From Haliclystus octoradiatus (lineage: Eukaryota; Cnidaria; Staurozoa; Stauromedusae; Haliclystidae): a DNA stretch of 64,000 nucleotides. How positions within the stretch are numbered: the stretch's first letter is position 1; every line of letters starts with the position of its first letter. The notes beneath the pieces were generated by a model that saw nothing but the letters and a program-made list of their open reading frames with translations, had not been told where the DNA came from and searched no databases. The translations under genes and the position numbers were made by a program. Where the stretch lies: NCBI GenBank assembly GCA_916610825.1, contig OU744446.1, forward strand, positions 1 to 64,000. Reading direction: 5' to 3'. Shown here one piece after another: positions 1 through 11,321 of this stretch.

Positions 1-664
1 CAACCCTAAACCCTAACCCTAACCCTAACCACCCTAACCCTAACCCTAACCCTAACCCTAACCCTAACCCTAACCCTAACCCTAACCCTAACCCTAACCC
101 TAACCCTAACCCTAACCCTAACCCTAACCCTAACCCTAACCCTAACCCTAACCCTAACCCTAACCCTAACCCTAACCCTAACCCTAACCCTAACCCTAAC
201 CCTACCCTAACCCTAACCCTAACCCTAACCCTAACCCTAACCCTAACCCTAACCCTAACCCTAACCCTAACCCTAACCCTAACCCTAACCCTAACCCTAA
301 CCCTAACCCTAACCCTAACCCTAACCCTAACCCTAACCCTAACCCTAACCCTAACCCTAACCCTAACCCTAACCCTAACCCTAACCTAACCCTAACCCTA
401 ACCCTAACCCTAACCCTAACCCTAACCCTAACCCTAACCCTAACCCTAACCCTAACCCTAACCCTAACCCTAACCTAACCCTAACCCTAACCCTAACCCT
501 AACCCTAACCTAACCCTAACCCTAACCCTAACCCTAACCCTAACCCTAACCCTAACCCTAACCCTAACCCTAACCCTAACCCTAACCCTAACCCCAACCC
601 TAACCCTAACCCCAACCCTAACCTTAACCCTAACCCTAACCCTAACCCTAACCCTAACCTTAAC
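1..664. repeat. Telomeric (CCCTAA)n array
   Basis: Nearly pure tandem CCCTAA units, the C-rich strand of the TTAGGG animal telomere, so the window starts at or very near the left chromosome end. Variant units (a CCACCCTAA near base 30, several CCTAA losses, CCCCAA and CCTTAA units) are most frequent in the proximal part after about 460. The array stops abruptly at the sequence AACCTTAACGCAGATC. Confidence 0.98.
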
Positions 665-840
665 GCAGATCAGACATCAAGAAGATCAGATAATGACATT
701 TAGACAGCATACAGAGATCTAGACATCCAGTCAGACATTTATACAAACGTCTAGACAGACATAGAGTTAAGGCCATACAAATGGCGTATATAGACTAAGA
801 TTGACATCCAGATAGCCAGACAGAAAACGGTCGACGGTAC
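665..840. repeat. Subtelomeric GACAG/TCTAGA-rich degenerate repeat, island 1
   Basis: Directly next to the telomere lies a short stretch built from variants of GACATCTA, GTCTAGACAG and CCAGACAG. It includes AGTTAAGGCC followed by TACAAATG, a motif that recurs in the two larger islands at 28.2-29.5 kb and 39.3-39.9 kb. The units are irregular, so this is a degenerate satellite and not a clean microsatellite. Confidence 0.8.
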
Positions 841-3415
841 AAATAGAACGGGTGTGAATTTTTACCCCAGCGAACTTGTTGAAGCAAGGAGACATTTGAA
901 TGGACAATTTGATTTTGTTACTAAAGAGTTATCTATGACCAAAAATGCTTTTACAGAGAATCACATAAGTACAGATAATGACAATTGGTTTTGACTGTTA
1001 AATACCAGTTTGAATTGTAAATCAATCATTTTTGTAACTTGCGTCATCCGTCAATCATCATCATGACTATTTATTATACTAGAATACCAGTTACACACAA
1101 TGCGTGTTGTAGAGGCTACATGCATATATTAGCTACATGCATGAGGGGCTATAACGTCCACAAATATCAAAAAATTGATTAATAGCAGATAATAAGAGAT
1201 GCATTATTTACACATTTATGTGGCAAAATTATTTTATTGTAGCCTACATTATTTATTGTTCTTTAACTGTGAGACTTGGTGATGGCAATTTATATATTTA
1301 CAGGATACCGTGGATAACCCTGGAGCATGCTACATATAGCTGACCATGAGTTATAAACTTGAATTTCATAATTTCTTTGCCATATTTGCAATTTGTTCTT
1401 CTCATTATCGTCTAGAAATAATTTCATAGCGGTCCGAGATAAATCGGATAATTATAGGCGAATTAGATTCAACATATTTGAATCGGATTCTGTAAGTAGT
1501 TTAATTTATAATAACATCCTTGTAGAATCATCATCATCAAATTCATCACGTGTTCCGTAAATTGAGTTTATTAACGCAAATGTTCTTTCTAAGTTGTAAT
1601 AAGGAAGCAAAGCATTCCTAAATGCTACTTCTAAGTAATCTGAATTTGAAAAGGATATTAAGTGAGATTTTGCCCTCTATTCTCTTTCACTAATTCAATC
1701 AGATATCATTTAGTTGGTCAATTGTTGACCACTGGGCAGCACCGGTACCAACGATTTGTGACATTTGTTACCTGAACGCAATCTGAAAACTATTTCATTT
1801 GAAGCTTGAATGATGATAATATCATCATGATTAACATTTGTAGTGCTGTTTTAAGAATGTGTGTATTTCACTCAGGGTTTTAATTTACAGTTTTACATTT
1901 TGTTCGAGCTATACGGATCAATTCTATATCCTCGTTTGTGCCTGTTTACAACTTGCATTCTTGAGTTCGGAGTTTTAACTCGTCTTGCTCCTGTCGTGCT
2001 TATGTAATAGGCTCACGCAATTGCTGGACACACTTTAACATGTGACGTAATGCCTATAATGGGGCCACTTTACAGTGCGCATGTCTTGAAAAATAACGCG
2101 TGCGATTGCTCTAAGTCTCTCACATGTTGGTAATACAAAATGGCGTCATCTGTTATTATTATGAACAAGAGGAGGAAATATTTGTTTAAATTTATATGCA
2201 TGCTTAGATTATTTGAAAGAGTTAGGAAAGTATCGCAATTCAAAAGAAATAACATAATTATACACTCGTGTTGGGTTTATTCCGAGTGGTTACATATTAT
2301 TGACTGTTTACTTTAAAAGCGTAGGTCATTGTGGCGTTGTCGAAGAAATGCTCAATTACCCAGATTATTTTCCGTTCTCGGTTTGATATGTCAGCTTGAA
2401 AACTTTGATATACAGTTATAAAATATTCAAATGTTTTATTATTCGACATAAACATTGTCCATAGCATGTTATACAGAATTTAAGTTAAACTATTTACAAA
2501 AGCATGGACGGGTAGATTTATGTAAAATATCAAAACGGCTTATTATTAAAATATTTCATATTGAGTCTCTATACTGAAAAGTATAAATTCTGTAAATTTA
2601 TTATGATCTTTAACATGGAAACGGTAATCTCAAAAACAACAACAAACAAACACCGAGTGTGAATATCATTTCTTGCATCGCGGAGATGTGTGAAATGCCG
2701 TGACGACATGGCTAAAACAATTGCGAGCGCGAAGGATAATGCCAGTTCATTGTAGGAAAATGCCTCAGAGGGGAATTTTACTCACATTTAGATCTAAAAA
2801 TAAATAAAAACTGGCCAATCATAGATTTCCCTACCAGGAACTAACTGGGTTGATGACTTCCTTTCACTATACTCAACGTTATCTTGATATTTTGCTCACG
2901 ATTCAACACGCGATATTTTACTTGGCCATACAAACCCTTGTTGATGAGTTTAAAAATTGACGATGTTTGACAAGCTTGGAGGGGAATTTCTTAGAAGGTA
3001 ACTAAAATCTAACACCATTTCTATGTTTCGTTTCATGTCAAGATAACAGAATTGGCTGGGTTGGGATGATTGATAATGCTTATTTATTATAAATAGTCTA
3101 TTTTGCTTCAAAATGTTAGTATTTTTGCGTGATTTGTGTGATTTTGACGCGCACGCAAATACGCGATGGCTCGATTATTGGCACTACGATATACATGAAT
3201 AAGCAGGACAAAGGAAATGGCTAGTTTGCATTGATGACATTGATATCTCTACTCGCTGCTTGTACTATATCACCGTCATAAAAGCTTAAACTTGTCACAT
3301 TTCATGTGTTAGTAAATGTGTGAACTTTCGCTCCACTTGCAGACATAAATAGTCGACATAGATCATTGAAATTTGACACTGAGAAGTAAATTGACGGTTG
3401 CTCGTCAATCGTGAA
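841..3415. other. Subtelomeric DNA with no gene seen
   Basis: About 2.6 kb of AT-rich sequence. The only open frames are shorter than 65 codons and show no recognisable domain. I see no tRNA, rRNA or snRNA gene here. Minor structure includes a repeated GCTACATGCAT near 1116-1142 and a short (ATC)n run near 1528-1540. Confidence 0.6.
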
Positions 3416-4175
3416 CTATTCGCAAAGTCCAGTTAAATTAAAAAATTTGGATTCAGCAGAATAAGCTCCTGAACAATAAGTCCACTTAAGTGTAGCTATG
3501 CAATTTCTAAACATTTTAATTAACATTTTATTATTTCCAAGAGTCTGTAATAAATACATCCATGTCATTCTAAATTTGTTTACATTTAAACAATAGCAGC
3601 GGTACAATTGTTACTTTTCATGGATTAATAAATGCGTAGAAAGAACACATACATACACACAGGCACGACGAATGGATCTCTATTTGTATATAGATAAGTG
3701 GCCTAGATAGATAATTGAAATTTAAAATACTTGGATTCAGCAGAATGTATTCCTGTAAAATTTCCTTCTTGTATAAAAATAAGTTCCCATAGTTATGCTA
3801 TTTCTAAAGCATATCGAAATATTTAAATTGGAATTTTACAATTTTATTATTTCCGTGGGCCTTTATATAATTACTTGATACATCCTTGTTATTCTAAACC
3901 TGTTTACATAAAAACAATAGCAGCGGCGACGATCACCTACTCGACAAAAAGAACGACACTGGCGTTGTAAATATCTTACTTTTTTGCAGAAAATCGTTAA
4001 TATCTCTTCATACAATAAAAATCTACAATAAATTATTAGCGCAGCTCGCTGTTTGGACAACGACGATCATTTTAAGCTATAGTTTGTCACATTTCATAGA
4101 TTAATAAATGCGTGAAAAGAACACATACATACACACAGGCACGGACGGATCTCTATTTGTATATAGATACTTCAA
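3416..4175. repeat. Diverged direct duplication
   Basis: Two partial copies of one sequence. GGATTCAGCAGAAT occurs at 3449 and 3733. The block GAACACATACATACACACAGGCACG followed by GGATCTCTATTTGTATATAGATA occurs near 3642-3696 and 4112-4168. On the minus strand both copies translate to similar peptides (RCYC..VN.FR.T.MY). The spacing differs between the two blocks (284 and about 470 bp), so an insertion or deletion of about 190 bp separates the copies. It is probably an old transposon remnant of unknown class. Confidence 0.65.
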
Positions 4176-4365
4176 GAGTTGACTGCTGTGGTTTTATAGG
4201 ATATCACCATTATCGGATAGTACCTTTCCCGACGTCTTAGAATAGATCAACGATTGTCTAGACCCCCCTCTCATTAAAAATTACTAGAATGCGAGATACG
4301 CGAGAAAGAAGACTTGCATTTATTTTTGTACATATATTTTCTCAGTAATGAATACTTAAAATCTG

Positions 4366-4406
4366 AGGATGGCCTTGATGGTATCAATGCCATCGACGGC
4401 CATCCT
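4366..4406. repeat. Short inverted repeat (hairpin)
   Basis: AGGATGGCC and TTGATGG pair with nearly complementary GCCATCGA and GGCCATCCT around a short TATCAAT loop, giving an approximately 17-bp imperfect stem. There is no flanking gene, and its function is unknown. Confidence 0.6.
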
Positions 4407-4588
4407 TCTTTTCTCGTTCATTGACGATGTATTTGAATCAATGGTTGAACTGAAAAGAAAAGCAATAATTAGATCTAACGTACATTAACGCTATATAACA
4501 CCTGAATCCTAACCCCCTCATGTACCATATCGCTAAAACAATGCAATCAAGTCACTAACTATGATAACGACTTACATCATTATTTCAA

Positions 4589-4610
4589 GAATTGCCTTAA
4601 CGGCAATTGC
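4589..4610. repeat. Short inverted repeat (hairpin)
   Basis: GAATTGCC and GGCAATTGC flank a TTAAC loop and are followed by a T run. It looks like a stem with a T tail, but nothing around it is transcribed as far as the sequence shows. It may be part of a degraded mobile element. Confidence 0.5.
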
Positions 4611-5544
4611 TTTTTTGTTAATAGCCGCGAGGAAAATAATAATATGATATCAATCTACTCTCTTTTTAAATTATTCCTACAGTTACAAAATGCTGTGACC
4701 AACTTACCAAAATGCCTCTGCAACAGGGTTTGGCGGATTGTTCGCAGCAGCCCGCCCCAACGGTGGAACCACCGTTTGTTTCTTTCTAAATCTTCCCAAC
4801 TTAAAAATAGAAGGAGAGTGACATCATTAGAAATTAATTCATATGGAAAAACCTATCACTAGCTTAATTAAGATCCAAATTTAGAACTCCACCCAATGCA
4901 TAAGCGATTCCATGACTGATTTTAAAAGGAATAATATGGGAGGCGCAGTCTTTTATACTCCTATAGCTGATCACGAGGTACAGAAATTTCTTTTGGCTCT
5001 AGAACGCAGTGATTTTCTTAGTATAGAATGCTGATTGGCTTCATTGAAACATAACTGTCTGATTCTACTTTGTACTGCAACATTTTAATGATTTGTAGAT
5101 TACTGGTTGGTCAATGAAATGATCGTACGTTATTCTACTGGGGAGGGACCCTGTAGTTGGGAATTCATACCTAATTATCTTAATGTCAATCGTTGATTTG
5201 ATGTAATGAAACAAAGGATTTTACCGACCACATATATATAGAGTGACCACCGAGTCCGCCAGCTATAGACAGGTTGCCTCACAAATATGAGAAGCTTCTC
5301 GTATTGATGCATCCTAAAAGTGAACCTTGACACGTTTCAAATTTATGTCATCATTCACGGAAGTAAGACAGACTTTAACAAACTCATTTCAAAGAGAAAG
5401 CATAAAAAAGACAATCAGGTAAGACTCATATCAATGTATTCAATTACGTTATATCATATTTACAAATTCATACTGATTAATTACAGTTTGTTTTATCAGA
5501 AATTATTTCGTTCAACTTGATTAGATAAAATTTAACAGATTTCG
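4611..5544. other. Intergenic, no gene seen
   Basis: No recognisable coding sequence. The 72-codon + strand frame at 4644-4862 has no recognisable domain. A perfect 8-bp stem, AACGGTGG / CCACCGTT, lies at 4759-4776. The left boundary of the Polinton element should fall in this stretch or just outside it, but I could not find its terminal inverted repeat. Confidence 0.5.
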
Positions 5545-5993
5545 AACTGTCTGTCTAATAAAAGTACTTCTGATCCTGTAATCGAGTCCTCTGATAGTCA
5601 GGAAATTTATGTTCTATGAAACTATTTACAACATTTTCATCGTCCGCTGTTTTGTCAATTCATACGCAAAGTATATTGCAAATTTTTACACACGCCTCCA
5701 TCAATACAGTGTAATGAGGTACCCAAGGTCTCCAATTTATCAGTCGTGTTATAATAACTAGGTGGTTGAGCAAATGATTCTACAAAATTAACATGCCCAC
5801 GCCGATTGGTATTGACTAAAAGTCAATGTTCACCTTCCAAGTCACTAGGTTCCGTGTTTACTACAATGACCATGTCACGAATGTTTGAGTCAGGTTTGAT
5901 TGTTTGGAAATCCATGACCAAAACATCTATATACCTATGTTTTTTAATTTGCTCGTCTGCATGGAGAATGTCCCTCAATCTTTGTTTATCCAT
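5545..5993 (-). pseudogene. Polinton adenain-like cysteine protease remnant
   Basis: Translation on the minus strand from the ATG at 5993 reads MDKQRLRDILHADEQIKK and continues to a VNTEPSDLEGEH motif. The final His aligns with the catalytic His of adenovirus-type (C5/Ulp1-like) maturation proteases found in Polintons. The codon after it is TGA, where the family normally has Trp. The frame then resumes with NTNRRG and ESFAQPP, resembling the usual region before the active-site Gln. A frameshift near 5660 precedes a tail resembling the C-terminus (ENVVNSFIEHKFPDY). In such elements the enzyme matures capsid proteins. It follows the capsid gene by only 16 bp, the usual Polinton neighbourhood. 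Confidence 0.75.
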
Positions 5994-6009
5994 AATGATA
6001 AATGTTCCC

Positions 6010-6703
6010 TTAAAAATCAGTCAAAACATCTCTAGATTTATCCACAGAAATACACGAATCAAATTCTGCATACTTTAACAATGTCACCGTTTGCGGTAGA
6101 GGTGTTCCAAACGAAAGACGGATGCGTAAATCACCAGTGCGTTTAGGCTCTATATGTCCAGTAACACTTGCAGTCGGTGCCAAATGAAAACCATAAATGC
6201 AATAGCCATTCTTATACTCAAAAGGCAATATATCAATACTTTCCTCTATCTATACGACTATCATTTGTTTTAAATTCAAAGAAACGGGACATTAAACGAG
6301 TTCATAACAACACGGGCTTGAAAAAGCGGGATATTAAGCGATATGGGATATTAACCGAGGGGATATTAACCGATTTAAATTAGTTGAGTTTGTATAGAAA
6401 ACAGAAAGTGGTGTTTGAAATATGGGGATATTAAGCGAGGTGGGATATTAACCGAGGGGATATTAACCGAGTTCGACTGTAATGCGTAATTTTATATGTA
6501 AGAAACTGCGAGCCAAAACTATTGGTCTTTCAGTGGAATTCAGATAACACGAACTCAATTGATCCTCCTGCAGTGAAGGAATTTGACAGGTAGACATCCT
6601 CATATGGACTGCTTTCAATGACAGACTGTACAAAAGGAGGTGCAAACAAATCTGTTTCAGATAAACTGCAGATAACTTCGTTAAATTGCGGGTTGGTCAT
6701 CAT
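6010..6703 (-). pseudogene. Polinton major capsid protein remnant, both ends only
   Basis: The N-terminal piece (6530-6703) contains TDLFAPPFVQSVIESS and GGSIEFVL, like the start of the double-jelly-roll capsid proteins of Polintons (often deposited as 'F54H12.2-like'). The C-terminal piece (6010-6228) contains NGYCIYGFHLAP, GDLRIRLSFGTPLP and YAEFDSCISVDKSRDVLTDF, the family's usual end. The two pieces are about 130 codons in total, whereas the complete protein is several hundred residues, so most of the middle is deleted. The gap at 6229-6529 holds a repeat-rich insertion ending in a pogo-like terminus. The assignment rests on motif recognition; a profile search against Polinton capsids would settle it. 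Confidence 0.75.
6252..6479. mobile_element. GGATATTAACCGAG repeats, probable pogo/Tigger-like MITE
   Basis: At least six copies of GGGATATTAACCGAG or GGGATATTAAGCGA lie between 6288 and 6470. The right end reads GAGTTCGACTG and is followed by TA (6480-6481). On the minus strand this is CAGTCGAACTCGGTTAA, the kind of terminus and TA target used by pogo/Tigger elements, with sub-terminal copies of the CGGTTAATATCCC motif. The left terminus is not clear, and the start given here is a guess. Confidence 0.45.
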
Positions 6704-6946
6704 CAATGTTTTATCTTCACTTTGTCTTTTTCTAATAGGTTTCTTGCCAACTTTGCCACGACCTATCTCCTTGCTGATCACACCCCGACTGACCTTGGTA
6801 ATCCCACTATCGTCTCGTTTAAGTCTTTTTGAAGGGTAGGTAATCACATCATCCAACATGGAATGTAATCCTTCATTGTCACGCTTCTTTCCCGTAATCT
6901 TTCCCAAAGCAGAATTCCCATAATCTTTTAACACTTCTGCTGCCAT
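6704..6946 (-). pseudogene. Basic ORF upstream of the Polinton capsid gene
   Basis: About 80 codons, open and in frame with the capsid start, rich in Lys and Arg (GKKRDNEG, SKRLKRDD, GRGKVGKKPIRKRQ). The preceding residues NSALGKITGKK resemble the C-terminal half of the small basic core protein that usually precedes the capsid gene in Polintons and adintoviruses. It may be the broken second half of the ORF at 7915-8205. The frame between them (6955-7287, minus) has no recognised domain and about 630 bp of AT-rich DNA (7288-7914) shows no coding. Confidence 0.45.
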
Positions 6947-7914
6947 CCACGAGACTAATCGTTTTCACCAACACCCGCACCACATGCCGTCCTCCAGTAT
7001 ACTTGTTTCGGAAAATGCGCGTCACTCAATTGCTTCGGAAACAATCGATAAGGGACTTCCCTTAGATTTCTTTTGCTCATATTCACCAATAAAACAGCAG
7101 ATTTCAGGGGAATCTTTTTTCTCGTGATTCGGTCATGATCTGATAAATTTAGAGAACATTGAAATTTTACTTTGAAGCATGCTGTAAACAAAATGGCGTC
7201 TGGAAGAACGAGTTTGTGGAGTTTTTTATTTATAAATAATACTAAACATTTCATAAACATAAAAAAAGTTACATCAAATTGTTCCAAAACTTACTGGGAG
7301 TCATTCCGAACGTAATTATTGTTGCCTCTTTATGAAAAAAAATAATTTTCAAGCCGGAGAAGACAGTGCTTTGTTATTTTGGTGATTCTTTGTTCGACCT
7401 TCGAAAATCATGTTATCATCAGAAGTACATTAGAAAACGTAATTTAAAGCGAATTATCCTTCAAGTATATCTTCTAATGAATGTTTGAGATGTTTTATGG
7501 AAAATTCATTACTTTCTCAAGGTAAAAATGTTTTCGTTGCATGATTTGTTTACCTTCAGGTGTATTTATGATCGCAAGGCGATTTCGATGCATGAGTGTT
7601 TTATATCTCCTGCTACCAATATTTCACAAAACTTTATGACATTTAATATGTATTAGACCATTTTATGATCTTACGAAGATAATATGCTAGTAAATAATAT
7701 CTTAAAAGCTTATTTTGTATTTGATCTGCATTAAAATTGTCATTTTGGTTGGTAGAAAACTAAAAGTTTCAAAGTGTTTCAGTGCCAAGAACAAAACATT
7801 CAAATTTATTTTGATTAAAAATTACCTCATACTATAAATAATATTGATGTATTTCAAACCATGTAGTTTCGAGTAATAAAACAATCTCTAATATTCCCAA
7901 AAAGAGAAATATAA

Positions 7915-8205
7915 TCAGTGCATTTCTTTCCCACGTGCCAATCTCAACCTGCGCGGCCTGTGTTGTACCCCAGTTCTCTTACAGTGCGGCGACATAAGTG
8001 TTAACACATTGCTACCTGTCGTGAGAGCTCGTTTTCCAACACTTGTCATTCCCTTTTTTAGCATAGGGGTGAGACTTGAAACAGCACCTTTGAATAGATT
8101 ACTGAGACCAAACCCATCACGCTGTCGAATTTGGTAAGCTGAATAATGAGTCCTCATTTTCAACAGCGTATTGGTGTTCTGCGAAATAGTTACTGTACTG
8201 AACAC
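7915..8205 (-). pseudogene. Polinton pX-like core protein remnant
   Basis: A 96-codon minus-strand frame with DGFGLSNLFKGAVSSLTP followed by MLKKGMTSVGKRALTTGSNV. Polintons and adintoviruses commonly carry a small protein of this form, compared with adenovirus core protein X: a Gly-Phe-rich start, then an amphipathic basic helix. The C-terminus is arginine-rich. It lies between the penton tail and the capsid gene, as expected. The assignment is by pattern, without a search. Confidence 0.55.
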
Positions 8206-8311
8206 TGTCCATCGAGGAATGAAAACTTTTCATTGAAATTTGTAGTTAAATAGATTCCTATGGTGTAGACATGATCTTGACTGACATGTTTGAATTGTAA
8301 ATTGGGTAATT
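8206..8311 (-). pseudogene. Polinton penton-like minor capsid, C-terminal piece
   Basis: Just below the LINE-A insertion the minus strand continues the penton gene: HVYTIGIYLTTNFNEKFSF followed by LDGQC. This has the form of the family's C-terminal strand pair. It joins the piece at 10435-10866 when LINE-A (8319-10434) and one copy of its 7-bp target duplication are removed. Confidence 0.5.
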
Positions 8312-8318
8312 GCATATG

Positions 8319-10434
8319 TATGTATGTATATTTGTCAATTTAAATAGTTATTTGACAGGCATATAGAGGGAAAATTGTTAATATTATACACTTACACAAA
8401 GCTTAAACTGTTGATTAATTAGTTTAGATCGAAAAATGATATGGATATATACAACAGAATTTGTTTAATGATATATTATTAAGATTATTTTTGAAGTTAT
8501 TTAAAGACTTAATCGCTACTAGATCTTCAGGTAAGCTATTCCAAACGGATACTGTTCTATACATGAAAGAATATTTGGAAAAGTCATATTTTGGTGTAAA
8601 TAACGGGGTAACCTTCATCCCATGTGATGTTAGTGTATATTTGGACTTACTGATTTTGAAAAATGCAGAAATATCTAAATCAATTAAGCCATGAAAAATT
8701 TTATATATAATAATGATATCGTTACATATACGGCGATATTCTAAACTGTCAAGTTGGAGATGTTGTAAACGCTCGGAATAATTGGAAAATGCAATTCCAG
8801 AACGTTTGCACACTATTCTGCTAAATTTCCGTTGAACTTTTTCAATAACTTTAATGTCTTTTTGCAGATGAGGACTCCAAACCGGAGTATCTGATTCAAC
8901 AATAGGGCGAATATACGTTTTATAGGCTTGAATCAGCAGACGTTGATCTTTAGAGGAAAACATTTTGAGAAGCAAAAAACTTCTTTATGCGGCCTTTGCT
9001 GCTAGTTTGGCACAATATACGGATGATTTCCCATCGGCAGTAAAAATAATCCCCAAATCTCGGATATTTTCCGATTTTGATAGTTTCTTGTTTCCAAGAT
9101 AGTAATGTACTTCTGGAACTTTTAAATTTCCAAAAGAGAAGACTTGACATTTTTTAGTAGCAACTTTCATTTGCCATTTGGTGCTCCATTGATCAAAATT
9201 TCGGAGAGTTTCATGTAATTTGCTTGAATCTTCGTCATCTCTAGCCGAGGAGAATTTAGCATCATCTGCGAAAAGTTTCATATCACAGAAAGGTTCAATG
9301 CAAGATGAAATATCATTGACATAAATAAGAAATAATGGTGGTCCTAATACAGAACCTTGTGGGACGCCACTTGTCACAGGTAAACTGGAAGATATGTTAT
9401 TTCCAACACAAACCACTTGCGTACGATTTACTAAGAAAGATCTAATCCAATTGAGTAGTTCATGTCGAATACCATATGCGTACAACTTGGAGAGTAGCTT
9501 TTCGTGTGAGACAGAATCAAACGCTTTTTGAAAGTCTATATAAACAGTGTCAATTCTTTTTTTGTTATTTACATCAGTAATCCATCTAGCTAAAAACGAT
9601 AGCAACTGGGTACAGGTGGAACGCCTGGAAAAGAAACCAAATTGATCTTTTGACAGAAGATTTAAATTTAATACATATGACATAATATCTTTATAAACAA
9701 TTGATTCCATCACCTTGCATGCAATGCATGTCAAGGAAATGGGACAGTAATTTTCTTTTAAACTTGATTTACCCTTTTTGAAAATTGGTGCAATAATAGC
9801 TGTCTTCCATATGGAAGGCATAGTGCCTGAAGATAACGAGAGTTCAAAAAGCAAGCAAAATGGGTAAGCTATTTCTTCAGCAATTGATTTCATAAAATAT
9901 GAAGGGTAGCCATCAGCTGATCGCGACGTTTTAGATGGCAGCTTTTTCAATGCATTGACGACTTTTACATAAGAAAAGTTCATAAAATTGATAGAATCTT
10001 TTTCTTCAACAAGGTTAGGAAATGAAGCGTCTTTGCCATCGTCTTTTGTGAAAACAGAAGAAAAGTATTCATTTATTAGATTGGCTTTGTCTTCGTCGTA
10101 AGTAAGGAAAGTAGTTGAATCTTCTGATAAGAGTGATGGTATGTTAGATGTAGTATTAAGCTTGTTTTTAACGAAAGAGTAAAACTTTTTCAGAGATGGA
10201 TCATCAATTAAATCCTTTTGCTTTTGGTTATTAAATTCTTTTACAGCTTTATCATAATTTCTTGAGTGTATTTTATACTGGGATAGAGATAATTGTCCAA
10301 TTTTATATTTCCGATAAGCTTGACGTTTTTTAACAGTGAGACGGTTTACGTTTTTTGGATATGTACGTTTATTGCTGTGAGATGTTGAAATGAGGAACAA
10401 ATTTCTTTATACATAAATCTAGCTCATAAATTTA
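8319..10434 (-). mobile_element. LINE-A, 5'-truncated non-LTR retrotransposon in the Polinton penton gene
   Basis: The element lies between direct repeats GCATATG at 8312-8318 and GCATATG at 10435-10441, read as a 7-bp target site duplication. Its 3' end (low coordinates) has a short TATACATACATA tail. It holds the RT and C-terminal part of ORF2 only; endonuclease and ORF1 are missing, the usual 5' truncation of LINE insertion. The C-terminal region is of the CR1/L2/Jockey-like kind. Confidence 0.85.
8424..10400 (-). pseudogene. LINE-A reverse transcriptase (ORF2 3' part)
   Basis: About 659 codons in one frame, interrupted by a single TAA at 8985-8987. RT motifs in order: RSADGYPSYFM, IIAPIFKKG and ENYCPISLT, YIDFQKAFDSV (motif A), GVPQGSVLGPPLFLIYVND (motif B) and KLFADDAKF, where FADD is the catalytic motif C. 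After the stop the frame continues with AYKTYIRPIVE and W.S.L..D...I.S...FK, the conserved C-terminal module of this LINE group. Upstream of 10400 one frameshift separates a little more coding before the truncation point. The codon use is that of a fairly recent copy, but the stop and truncation make it inactive. Confidence 0.9.
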
Positions 10435-10441
10435 GCATATG

Positions 10442-10866
10442 AGAGAAATCACTATGTTGTCCATTTAAGGGGACAACTTGTAACAACGATGTAGTCAGAT
10501 CGCCCACTTATTGATGTTTGACAATTTCCGAGTGTACATGAATAGCTTGAAATCAGTGTTGTGGTGAGGCTAGGATAGTGCTGGTATTATTTTCTTGGTG
10601 ATGTCTTTCCATAGGATTGCTGTGTGCCGTCTGATGATGGATGACTTATCAACTGGAAAACCCATAATAGCCCCTATATCAGAGTAGCCAAAATGCAATG
10701 AGCACTGTACCGGAACGTTAACCCAAACCTTTCCAGATGGTTTGCTGTATTCCATTTCAAACGCAGGCATAGAACTGACGTCAAGCACGGTTGTCTTTTG
10801 AAGAAGGGCGGTCTTTTGCAAGGCTGTGATTAATTCATTGATGCTTGTATAATAACCAGGTTCCAA
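10442..10866 (-). pseudogene. Polinton penton-like minor capsid, middle piece
   Basis: Starts in the codons LEPGYYTSINELITAL at the BEL-1 3' LTR edge. It continues through VWVNVPVQCSLHFGYSDIGA and IMGFPVD, the arrangement 'GYY-S-EL ... F---A-LGF' typical of Polinton minor capsid (penton) proteins. After a stop near 10570 a second frame carries on with QAIHVHSEIVKHQ and VGDLTTSLLQVVPLNGQHS, again family-like. The gene is therefore frameshifted as well as split by two retrotransposons. Confidence 0.7.
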
Positions 10867-10867
10867 A

Positions 10868-11211
10868 GTTTTTAACCATCAAATCAGACACAAAACCAAA
10901 GAGAAACAAAGCAAATATTAACCAAACTGTAATATAATTAGATTTAAATTTTAACAGCAAAGCTCTATATATTTTAAAACAGTAATACAGCATTTAACTA
11001 TTGCAAATACAATATAGTTTCACGCCATCATGAATAAAACTAAAAACTTTTTCCACGTGGTTCCTTTATGTCCACCACAGCCTCTCTTTAGGCTATTTGA
11101 CATTTCTATAGAGAGGCAGCTTGCCAGATTAAACATGGATTGAATAAACGATATTAAACAAGATTAATTGAAATAAAATTAGGAAACTAAATAAAATATA
11201 TAGTTAAAACA
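10868..11211 (-). repeat. BEL-1 3' LTR
   Basis: 344 bp aligning without net length change to 21143-21486. I count roughly eight substitutions by eye, so about 2% divergence since insertion. The outer TG is degraded here (GT at 10868), while the inner end keeps GTTAAAACA. Confidence 0.85.
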
Positions 11212-11321
11212 CTCACAACACACAAGGTGTTGGGATATAATAAACCGCATTATACCAACACTTTTAAACATTGATAAAATATTGTCCTTTCTGATTTCAT
11301 AAAATTGATTTCAAATGAACT

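Noticed and set aside
4644..4862. 72-codon + frame considered as a small gene
   Set aside because: No domain, no splice context and no support beyond an open frame.
4880..5000. Possible snRNA gene
   Set aside because: Compared with remembered U1, U5 and U6 features; no Sm site or conserved 5' motif was found.
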